From positions 1-6,903 of the forward strand of contig JAOUFO010000094.1 in the NCBI GenBank assembly GCA_029858165.1: a stretch of 6,903 bases of DNA. Direction: 5' to 3'. Both the position numbers and the translations under genes were made by a program. The stretch is from Deltaproteobacteria bacterium. GTDB lineage: Bacteria > SAR324 > JACQKK01. Every line of letters starts with the position of its first letter. The first letter of the stretch is position 1. Below, one piece after another: positions 1-5,441 of the stretch. The notes below the pieces were generated by a model that saw only the letters and a program-made list of their open reading frames with translations, searched no databases and was not told the origin of the DNA.

Positions 1-335
1 TCCGGGTCATACAGCCGCTGGTTTTCCGACCAGCCGATAAACGCCCGGGATTCATCCGACCGGACCAAAAACAACCGGATTCTGCCTGCCTGATTCACCG
101 CCCCCACCGCCCCCCGGAATTCCCCCTTGGTATCCAACAATTCCACGAAGTTAAAATAGATTAGTGCCTCTCCAAGGGGTTTCCCCACCGGGTCCTCAAT
201 GGGTGCCCGGAGAAGGGGTTGGGCCAGACCCCCCTTGTTGGGGTCGGCGGCGCTCCCCTGGGCCATCCCCCGGCCCCCAGGAAGGCCCAAAAAAAAACCG
301 GCCGCCAACAGGGTGAATACAAATCGGGTTCGCAT
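1..335 (-). CDS. Secreted protein of unknown function, 5' part only
   Basis: An open frame runs from an ATG at 335-333 to the left edge of the window without a stop, giving about 111 residues of an incomplete protein. The N-terminus reads as a type I signal peptide: basic start MRTRF, hydrophobic core FTLLAAGFFLGL, then a small-residue region GMAQGSA where cleavage is likely near residue 25. The mature part begins with a Gly/Pro-rich linker and continues into PIEDPVGKPLGEAL and a beta-rich stretch (EFRGAVGAVNQAGRIRLFLV), which vaguely recalls small beta-barrel domains. I do not recognise the family and assign no function. A weak GAGAAG ribosome-binding site lies just upstream of the ATG. The gene is divergent from ispB. 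A run of nine T (coding strand) sits inside the signal-peptide codons. The coding call is fairly safe because of the signal peptide and the unbroken frame; the product is unknown. Confidence 0.7.
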   Translation of the reverse strand, partial: MRTRFVFTLLAAGFFLGLPGGRGMAQGSAADPNKGGLAQPLLRAPIEDPVGKPLGEALIYFNFVELLDTKGEFRGAVGAVNQAGRIRLFLVRSDESRAFIGWSENQRLYDP

Positions 336-436
336 CTTACTTCTCAAGGGGGATGGGGTGAGAGGGAATTTCCGGCATTTCCTTCATTTTCATCCCGGTT
401 TATGGGAATTTCACCTGGATGGCCCGTGTTTTCACC

Positions 437-469
437 CCCGGCCGGTCTGTTGTTCAGGGGTTGGCCGGG
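437..469. repeat. Inverted repeat in the divergent intergenic region
   Basis: CCCGGCC at 437-443 is the exact reverse complement of GGCCGGG at 463-469, separated by 19 nt. No T-run follows on either strand, so it does not look like an intrinsic terminator. It lies about 100 nt from the - strand start and about 65 nt upstream of the + strand promoter candidate. It could be an operator, but in GC-rich DNA a 7-bp dyad can arise by chance. Confidence 0.3.
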
Positions 470-512
470 CAGTGGATTTCAGGGCGCCATCAGGTCTCTT
501 TGCCCTTTTTGC

Positions 513-540
513 TTTCCATTCCGCCCGTAGGTGATAAAAT
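513..540 (+). promoter_or_regulatory. Candidate sigma-70 promoter with extended -10, for ispB
   Basis: TTTCCA at 513-518 matches the -35 consensus at 4 of 6 bases. A 16-nt spacer leads to TAAAAT at 535-540, 5 of 6 matches to the -10 box. TG at 532-533 gives the extended -10 form TGATAAAAT. Transcription would start near 547, leaving a leader of about 70 nt before the ATG at 616. This is the best promoter match noticed in the window. It was found by eye and not by a scored search. Confidence 0.45.
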
Positions 541-615
541 TAAGGAATTGAACCGATTTTCCCAGGTTTTTGGAAGGATGTATATAAGCACCCTCATTGA
601 GCGGACCAACAAAGA

Positions 616-1587
616 ATGGATTTCAACGGGTTGATCGGTGAGTTCAGCGGGGATCTGCAACAGGTGGAAAAAGAGATTCTCCATCATTTGAACACCGAAA
701 TTCCCCTGTTGAACGATGTGGCCAAACACATTTTAAGCTCCGGGGGCAAACGACTGAGACCGGTGATTTTGATTCTGGCATCCCGGATGTTTCAAAGCCA
801 GAACCCAAACAACTACAAAGCGGCAGCCGCCGTGGAATTTTTACACACCGCCACTTTGTTGCATGATGATGTGGTGGATGACGCCGATTTAAGACGGCAG
901 AAGAAAACCGCCCGGATTGTGTGGGGCAATCCGGCCAGCGTGCTGGTGGGGGATTATCTGCTGGCCCTGTCCTTTAGAATGATGACCGAACTGGGGGACC
1001 TGGTGGTGCTGGATACCATATCCCAAACCACCGCCATGATGGCCAAAGGAGAAATTCTCCAGTTGATCCGCCGGGTGGATTCCGCCACCCCGGAGGATTA
1101 CATGGCCATCATCATCAACAAAACGGCATCGTTGTTTGCCGCGGCGGCCAAAATCGGCGGCTGTTGCGGAGGGGCGGGGCCGGAACATCAGGAGGCATTG
1201 TATCTCTACGGCCACGATTTGGGGATCGCCTTTCAAATTGTGGATGACGCCCTGGATTACGCCCAGGAACGCCAGCGGGTGGGCAAACCCCTGGGAACCG
1301 ATCTGAAGGAACACAAAGTGACCCTGCCCCTCAGCCGCCTGTTGGATGTGGCCCGGGGGGAGGAAAAATCCCGGCTGCTGGCTGTTTTGAAACAGGAGAT
1401 CATCTCCGATGCGGATGTGGAACAGGTGGTGGAAATGATGGCCGGTCATGGAGTGATGGCCTTTACCCTCCAGGAGGCCGAAAAATTCGCCGGACAGGCG
1501 GTGGCCCATTTGGACCGGCTGCCGAAGGGGGAAGAGCGGGAAAAATTGCGGGAACTGGCTGGGTTTGTGGTGCGGCGGGATTATTAA
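616..1587 (+). CDS. ispB: Long-chain all-trans polyprenyl diphosphate synthase (octaprenyl diphosphate synthase-like)
   Basis: This cytoplasmic enzyme adds isopentenyl diphosphate units to an allylic primer to make the long isoprenoid diphosphate used for the quinone side chain. The 323-residue length is typical for the family. Visible motifs in order are GGKRLRP (43-49), the first Asp-rich motif LLHDDVVDDADLRR (81-94; D84, D85, D88), GDYLLA (112-117), GEILQL (145-150), KT (169-170), the second Asp-rich motif FQIVDDALD (206-214; D210, D211, D214) and GTDLKEHKVTLPL (227-239). The fifth residue before the first motif is Ala79, with Thr80 next. A small residue there is known to permit long products, so an octaprenyl- or heptaprenyl-type enzyme is more likely than a farnesyl or geranylgeranyl synthase; exact chain length cannot be read. 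The ATG at 616 keeps the usual N-terminus but has only a weak AAAGA upstream as ribosome-binding site. All catalytic motifs are intact. Confidence 0.93.
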   Translation: MDFNGLIGEFSGDLQQVEKEILHHLNTEIPLLNDVAKHILSSGGKRLRPVILILASRMFQSQNPNNYKAAAAVEFLHTATLLHDDVVDDADLRRQKKTARIVWGNPASVLVGDYLLALSFRMMTELGDLVVLDTISQTTAMMAKGEILQLIRRVDSATPEDYMAIIINKTASLFAAAAKIGGCCGGAGPEHQEALYLYGHDLGIAFQIVDDALDYAQERQRVGKPLGTDLKEHKVTLPLSRLLDVARGEEKSRLLAVLKQEIISDADVEQVVEMMAGHGVMAFTLQEAEKFAGQAVAHLDRLPKGEEREKLRELAGFVVRRDY

Positions 1588-1646
1588 CCGCTTATTTGAA
1601 CCAATCCGCGGAAAATCCGGCCCCCCCGAAACACAAAGGCCCCATA

Positions 1647-1685
1647 GGTGGTTGAAACCACCAGATGGTTTTAGACAAACACCAT
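1647..1685 (+). other. Tandem hairpins between ispB and amrA
   Basis: GGTGGTT at 1647-1653 pairs perfectly with AACCACC at 1656-1662, giving a 6-7 bp stem with a very small loop. Directly after it, ATGGT(TT) from 1665 can pair with ACCAT ending at 1685 as a weaker second stem. The only T-rich stretch after the first stem is GGTTTTA, so a classical intrinsic terminator is doubtful. The pair sits 8 to 25 nt ahead of the two possible amrA starts, where it could also affect RNA stability or translation. Function is inferred from position only. Confidence 0.3.
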
Positions 1686-1710
1686 CCAGGATTTGTTAAA
1701 CGGCCAAAAC

Positions 1711-2226
1711 ATGGTCCATCCGCTCATACTTCTGGCCCGAAACACCCTGATCCAACACCTGGGCAGGGGGAAACCACAAACCCCGCCAAGGGCCGGCAAA
1801 AGCCCCCCCCAAGCCTGTTTTGTTTCGTTGAAAAAAAGGGGGGAACTGCGGGGCTGCATCGGAACTTTGGAGCCGACCCAGCCCTCCTTGGAGGATGAGG
1901 TGGCAGCCAACACCCTGGCTTCGGCCACCAGGGACCCCCGGTTTTCTCCGGTGACCCTGGATGAACTGGAGGAGATCACCCTGTCCATTGACTGCCTTTC
2001 TCCTCCGGAACCGGTAAAATCGGCCGGGGAGCTGGACCCAAAACGGTACGGGGTGATTGTCACCTGGAACGACAGACGGGGGGTGTTGCTCCCCGACCTT
2101 GAGGGGGTCAACACCGCGGCGGAGCAGATAGAAATCTGCCGGAAAAAAGCGGCCATCCCGCCGGGTGTCCCCGTGACCCTGGAAAGATTCACCGTGGAAC
2201 GGATACCGGAACAGGACGAAGATTAA
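1711..2226 (+). CDS. amrA: AMMECR1-domain protein, AmmeMemoRadiSam system protein A (AmrA)
   Basis: The protein has the hallmarks of the AMMECR1 family. From the ATG at 1711 (171 residues) these are a first helix HPLILLARNTL (3-13), the signature LRGCIGTLEP (46-55) with the conserved Cys49, DPRF (75-78) followed by PVTLDELEEI, LSPPEPV (96-102), and RYGVIVTWNDRRGVLLPDL (112-130). Bacterial and archaeal members are often encoded beside a Memo-like protein (AmrB) and a radical SAM enzyme (AmrS); the biochemical role is not known to me, and neither partner is in this window. The start is uncertain. TTG at 1693 adds six residues and has AGGA only 1 nt upstream, too close to be ideal, while ATG at 1711 has no clear ribosome-binding site; ATG was preferred. 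The stop lies 14 nt before the HD-GYP gene, suggesting a shared transcript. A C8 tract (1803-1810) and an adjoining A7-G6 tract (1831-1843) lie inside the gene. Confidence 0.88.
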   Translation: MVHPLILLARNTLIQHLGRGKPQTPPRAGKSPPQACFVSLKKRGELRGCIGTLEPTQPSLEDEVAANTLASATRDPRFSPVTLDELEEITLSIDCLSPPEPVKSAGELDPKRYGVIVTWNDRRGVLLPDLEGVNTAAEQIEICRKKAAIPPGVPVTLERFTVERIPEQDED

Positions 2227-2235
2227 AAGGGGGAG
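2227..2235 (+). promoter_or_regulatory. Strong ribosome-binding site for the HD-GYP gene
   Basis: AAGGGGGAG ends 5 nt before the ATG at 2241 and begins right after the amrA stop codon. It fixes the HD-GYP start and is the strongest match to the Shine-Dalgarno consensus in the window. Confidence 0.75.
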
Positions 2236-2240
2236 TCACC

Positions 2241-3467
2241 ATGCAGCCTATGCTTAAGAAAATCACCATCAATCAGCTTATTCCCGGTATGTTCATTGAC
2301 CACCTGGACAGAAGCTGGCTTTCCATGGACCTCATCAGCCCCAGGGTGAAATCCAGGGAGGATGTGGAAAAATTGAAGGCCATGGGGGTGGCTGAGGTGT
2401 ACATAGACCCGGTAAAAGGCAATGACCTGCCGGATTCCCTGGGATTGGCTCAAAAAGCGTTGTCGGGTGCCGTTCCGGCGGCCGGATCCACCTATCTGGG
2501 TGAAATTTCCGGTGCCCATGGGGTGTACCAGGATGCCCAGTCGGCGGTGACCCAGATGATGCGCATGGTGCAACGGGGGGAGGCCCCCTCCATGGCGACG
2601 GTGCGCTCCACCGTGGAAAAAATGATTGATTCCATCCTGCGCAACCGGGATGCCCTCACCAGTCTGGTCACCCTGAAGGAAAACAACCAGTCGGTTTTTC
2701 AACACTGCATCCGGGTGGCCATCCTTTCTTTGGCCGTGGGAAGCCACATCGGTTTTAACATCAAAGACATGAAAACCCTGGGGATGGGGGCCATGCTGCA
2801 TGACATCGGAAAAATGAAGCTTCCCCGGCAAGTTGCCGAAAAAACCGCCCCATTGAACGAACAGGAATACCAGAAATACAAAGAACACGCTCTATTGGGG
2901 GCCCGCCTGCTGGATGACTCCCAGGAAATTGAAAAAAACGCCCTGCTGATCTTGCTCCATCACCATGAAAGGCCCGACGGCACCGGGTTTCCCCAGGGGC
3001 TTTCCAATGACACCATTTCCGCGTACGCGAGAATCGTTTCCATTGCCGACGCCTTTGACAATCTGTTGCACAAACCCCAGTCAACCGAACAACTGACCCC
3101 CCATGACACGCTTCATATTCTGCGCCAATGGGGGGGAAAAGCGTTGGATGGCGATTTGGTGGAGCAGTTCATCGCCGCCATGGGAATATACCCGGCCGGC
3201 TCTCTGGTGCGCTTAAGCGATCACCGGCTGGCCATTGTTTTATCCTCCAAAAACAACTCCTCCATTCAGCCCAGGGTTTGGATTGTTTTTGATGCCAATC
3301 AGCGGATGCTCCCCCTGGGAGAAATGGTTGATCTGTCGGCTTTATCCGTCAAACCCCCCTTAACGGTGGTGGAAGCGGTAAACCCCGGCAGACTTGGATT
3401 TGACCTCATCCGTTATGTAAGTGAAAAAGGACTTTTCACTGGAGTCCCTCAAATGGAAAACGCATAA
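2241..3467 (+). CDS. DUF3391 and HD-GYP domain protein, predicted cyclic di-GMP phosphodiesterase
   Basis: The 408-residue protein is predicted to hydrolyse the second messenger c-di-GMP in the cytoplasm. The N-terminal part (about 5-130) resembles the DUF3391 domain often fused to HD-GYP (ITINQLIPGMFI, then VEKLKAMGVAEVYID). The HD-GYP domain spans about 145-320: H155 in FQHCIRVA, HDIGK (187-191), H216 in EHALLGARLL, HHERPDGTGFPQGL (241-254) and SIADAFDNLL (267-276). The tail IAAMGIYPAGSLVRLS (311-326) is typical of the family's C-terminal end. Metal-binding His and Asp residues are present. Two departures are visible: the signature reads GFP instead of GYP, and the Arg-containing stretch that usually follows ADAFDAL is replaced by HKPQSTEQ. 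No receiver, sensor or membrane segment is present, so its input is unknown. Start and ribosome-binding site are clear. It probably shares a transcript with amrA. Confidence 0.9.
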   Translation: MQPMLKKITINQLIPGMFIDHLDRSWLSMDLISPRVKSREDVEKLKAMGVAEVYIDPVKGNDLPDSLGLAQKALSGAVPAAGSTYLGEISGAHGVYQDAQSAVTQMMRMVQRGEAPSMATVRSTVEKMIDSILRNRDALTSLVTLKENNQSVFQHCIRVAILSLAVGSHIGFNIKDMKTLGMGAMLHDIGKMKLPRQVAEKTAPLNEQEYQKYKEHALLGARLLDDSQEIEKNALLILLHHHERPDGTGFPQGLSNDTISAYARIVSIADAFDNLLHKPQSTEQLTPHDTLHILRQWGGKALDGDLVEQFIAAMGIYPAGSLVRLSDHRLAIVLSSKNNSSIQPRVWIVFDANQRMLPLGEMVDLSALSVKPPLTVVEAVNPGRLGFDLIRYVSEKGLFTGVPQMENA

Positions 3468-3620
3468 ACCGCGGGTCTTTTAGGCCATCCTTTAAAAAAT
3501 TTCGTTTGTAAATGTGGACAATCCCCCCCGGCAGGATGACCGCCAGGGCCTTTATAAACCTATGAAACCATTATTTTTTCAGAAATCCTCACTTTAAATT
3601 AAAAGAAAAGGGAGTTTTTA
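3468..3620. other. Non-coding gap between HD-GYP gene and lytic transglycosylase gene
   Basis: This gap is markedly richer in A and T than the surrounding genes, especially 3550-3610 (TTTATAAA, ATTATTTTTT, TTTAAATTAAAAG). This suggests that a promoter for the lytic transglycosylase lies here. No -35/-10 pair with acceptable spacing and no convincing terminator hairpin could be picked by eye. A C7 tract lies at 3523-3529. Confidence 0.4.
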
Positions 3621-3650
3621 TTGAGTTCAATAAAATCCATGTTCAAGGAG
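3608..3650 (+). promoter_or_regulatory. Two competing ribosome-binding sites for the lytic transglycosylase
   Basis: AAGGGAG at 3608-3614 lies 6 nt before an in-frame TTG at 3621. AGGAG at 3646-3650 lies 9 nt before an in-frame ATG at 3660. Both pairs are well spaced, so the sequence alone does not settle which start is used. The ATG at 3639 and the ATG at 3726 lack a good site. ATG 3660 was chosen because it combines the stronger codon with a good site. Confidence 0.5.
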
Positions 3651-3659
3651 TGTTTCAAT

Positions 3660-5321
3660 ATGCTTTCAACCCAGGAAACAATCGGATTGAAGCGGGGGGC
3701 TGCGGTCGGCGGATTCCCGCCGTCTATGGCCGACCGGCCCTGGCAAACGGGGTTCACCGCCTTTCTTTTGGTTGGCTTTCTTGTGGTCTGGATGTCCCTG
3801 TCCGTGGGTCCGGCATGGGCCGCCCCCCAACCCCCATCAGATGTGGATTCCCCCCCTGTTTTCACGGGAGAAACCCCCTCTGACACGGAGGAGGAGGAGG
3901 TGGCGGATGAGGAAGAGGCCCCCATGGCCCGGCCTTCCTACCGCTCCATGGCCGCCAAACAGGCTGTCAACCGGATATTGATGGAGGGAGCCCAGTTTAT
4001 GCCCAACTGGACGGCATCCTGGCAGGCAATGGTGGAAAGGCTGCGAACCGGCTATGGGGTGTTGATCAACCAGGGGCTGGGGATCCAACGCCGACGGCCT
4101 TTGGATGTGTATGAAAACGAGAAAGTACGCCAGCTTCTGCGGGTATACCAGGAGGGAGCCCGGTTGGAAGTGGAACGGGGGCTGGCCCGCTCCGGGGAAT
4201 ACCTGCCCATGATCCGCCGGATATTTGCCGAAGAGGGGCTGCCGGTGGAACTTTCCTATCTGGCGGTGGTGGAAAGCAACCTGAACCCCAGAGCCAATTC
4301 CCGCAAAAAAGCCACCGGATTGTGGCAGTTTATGCCCAACACCGCCCGTCATTTTGGCCTGCGGGTGGAATCCACCTGGTATGATGAGCGGTTGGACCCG
4401 GAACTTTCCACCCGCGCGGCGGCCAGGATGCTGGCCCACCTGTATGACAAATACGGCACCTGGGAACTCTCCCTGGCCGCTTACAACGGGGGCGAAGGCC
4501 GCCTGGACAAGGCCATTCGCGCCGCTCTTTCCAAAGGAAAGGGAATGGATTTCTGGGAGCTGGCCCTGCCCCATGAAACCAGGGTGTATGTGCCTTCGTT
4601 TTTGGCCATGGTGCTGTTGTATAACGATTTGGAGGACCACGGTTTTGACCCGGTGGAGCCTTTGCGGCAACCCCGGTACGATCTGGCCCCCTGGAACACC
4701 CATGGTTCCCTGCCGGACCTGGAACAACGGCTGGGATTAACCCCGGGAACCCTGGCGGCTCTCAATCCGGCCTGGCAAAAGAATTTCCTGCCCTCGTCCA
4801 TCACTCAGACCCTGGGGTCCAATGTGGTGTTGAGACTGCCGGGGGGAGGTTTGGCCCAACTGAAAAAATCCATTCGGCAGGTGCCCCTGGAGCCCCCCGC
4901 CCTGATCACCCACCGGGTGACCAACGGAGAAACCACCCGGGAAATCGCCCGGTTCTACCGGGTTTCCGTATGGGAACTCCGGGAACTGAACAATCTGACC
5001 GCCGGAAATCCGCTTCAGCGGGGGCAATCCATCCAGATTCCCCTGTTGCAGGGGGATTTAAAACCTTATGCATTGGCTTCCCTGGAAGGCAATGGCCGGG
5101 GGCCGGCCCCCCGGCGGATGGTCCATCGTGCCCGGTCCTCCGACACCCTGGATTCCATCGCCGCCCAATTCCGGGTGACACCGGCCCAATTGGTCCAATG
5201 GAACGCCCTGACATCCAAAAAAATAGCTATCCGCCAGGAACTGGTGATCTTCCTCCATCCCTCCGGCCAACCCGCCAAACATCCCGCGCGGCTGCCCAAA
5301 ACCCAGCGGACCGCCCTGTAA
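3660..5321 (+). CDS. mltD: MltD-type membrane-bound or periplasmic lytic murein transglycosylase with LysM domains
   Basis: The protein (553 residues from ATG 3660) is predicted to cleave the MurNAc-GlcNAc bond of peptidoglycan in the periplasm. A hydrophobic segment at about 30-54 ends in GPAWA before APQ, a plausible signal-peptidase site. The segment before it is long, about 29 residues. An acidic linker follows (about 75-87, DTEEEEVADEEE). The SLT domain spans about 182-297: GLPVELSYLAVVESNLNP with probable catalytic Glu205, ATGLWQFMPNTA (218-229), and LSLAAYNGGEGRL (271-283). This arrangement is that of family 1D enzymes such as MltD. C-terminal repeats follow: a degenerate LysM-like stretch (about 348-394), LysM 1 (about 416-463, HRVTNGETTREIARFYRVS) and LysM 2 (about 487-534, VHRARSSDTLDSIAAQFRVT), which should bind glycan strands. 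Unlike E. coli MltD there is no lipobox cysteine. The start is uncertain; TTG 3621 would add 13 residues. Confidence 0.88.
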   Translation: MLSTQETIGLKRGAAVGGFPPSMADRPWQTGFTAFLLVGFLVVWMSLSVGPAWAAPQPPSDVDSPPVFTGETPSDTEEEEVADEEEAPMARPSYRSMAAKQAVNRILMEGAQFMPNWTASWQAMVERLRTGYGVLINQGLGIQRRRPLDVYENEKVRQLLRVYQEGARLEVERGLARSGEYLPMIRRIFAEEGLPVELSYLAVVESNLNPRANSRKKATGLWQFMPNTARHFGLRVESTWYDERLDPELSTRAAARMLAHLYDKYGTWELSLAAYNGGEGRLDKAIRAALSKGKGMDFWELALPHETRVYVPSFLAMVLLYNDLEDHGFDPVEPLRQPRYDLAPWNTHGSLPDLEQRLGLTPGTLAALNPAWQKNFLPSSITQTLGSNVVLRLPGGGLAQLKKSIRQVPLEPPALITHRVTNGETTREIARFYRVSVWELRELNNLTAGNPLQRGQSIQIPLLQGDLKPYALASLEGNGRGPAPRRMVHRARSSDTLDSIAAQFRVTPAQLVQWNALTSKKIAIRQELVIFLHPSGQPAKHPARLPKTQRTAL

Positions 5322-5358
5322 CCCGGCAATATAATTTGCGGGGCGGGGGCCGTTTTTT
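5322..5358 (+). terminator. Weak candidate terminator after the lytic transglycosylase gene
   Basis: Immediately after the stop codon, CCC-g-GCAA at 5322-5329 can pair with TTGC-g-GGG at 5336-5343 around the loop TATAAT, with one G-G mismatch. A T6 run follows at 5353-5358, but 9 nt of G-rich sequence separates it from the stem, which is atypical. Alternatively TATAAT at 5330-5335 could be a -10 box, although no good -35 is seen at the right distance. Confidence 0.25.
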
Positions 5359-5368
5359 CCCAGGGTGT

Positions 5369-5394
5369 TTTTCATGGCGGGTTTGGTTTACAAT
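5369..5394 (+). promoter_or_regulatory. Weak candidate promoter for xseA
   Basis: TACAAT at 5389-5394 matches the -10 consensus at 5 of 6 bases. TTTTCA at 5369-5374 matches the -35 box at 4 of 6, but the 14-nt spacing is short. It lies in the 120-nt gap before xseA and after a possible terminator, so a promoter somewhere here is reasonable. This particular match is uncertain. Confidence 0.2.
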
Positions 5395-5441
5395 CCATTT
5401 TAAAAAACTGCCCGGTTTGACCCCTGTGATGACGGACCCCG

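Noticed and set aside
199..534. Open frames on the + strand through the left edge and intergenic region
   Set aside because: They run antisense to the signal-peptide gene and have no ribosome-binding site or recognisable domain. The - strand reading has a clear signal peptide instead.
889..1509. Long open frame on the - strand inside ispB
   Set aside because: It is antisense to a gene with all family motifs intact. Its product is His/Gly/Gln-rich without recognisable domains, as expected for a shadow frame in GC-rich DNA.
1588..1630. Intrinsic terminator right after ispB using CCGC/GCGG pairing
   Set aside because: Only a 4-bp stem with a 16-nt loop can form, and it is followed by AAAA and not a T-run.
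1831..1843. Programmed -1 ribosomal frameshift site in amrA
   Set aside because: The in-frame codons are AAA AAA AGG GGG, which do not fit the X XXY YYZ layout, and the zero frame already encodes the complete AMMECR1 domain.
3468..3510. Intrinsic terminator after the HD-GYP gene
   Set aside because: The TTTTAGG/CCTTTAAAA pairing needs a two-base bulge and has few GC pairs; no stable stem with a T-run was found.
3837..4727. 296-codon open frame on the - strand across the lytic transglycosylase
   Set aside because: Its composition is Gly/His/Pro/Gln-rich with no motif, and the + strand frame carries clear SLT signatures over the same stretch.
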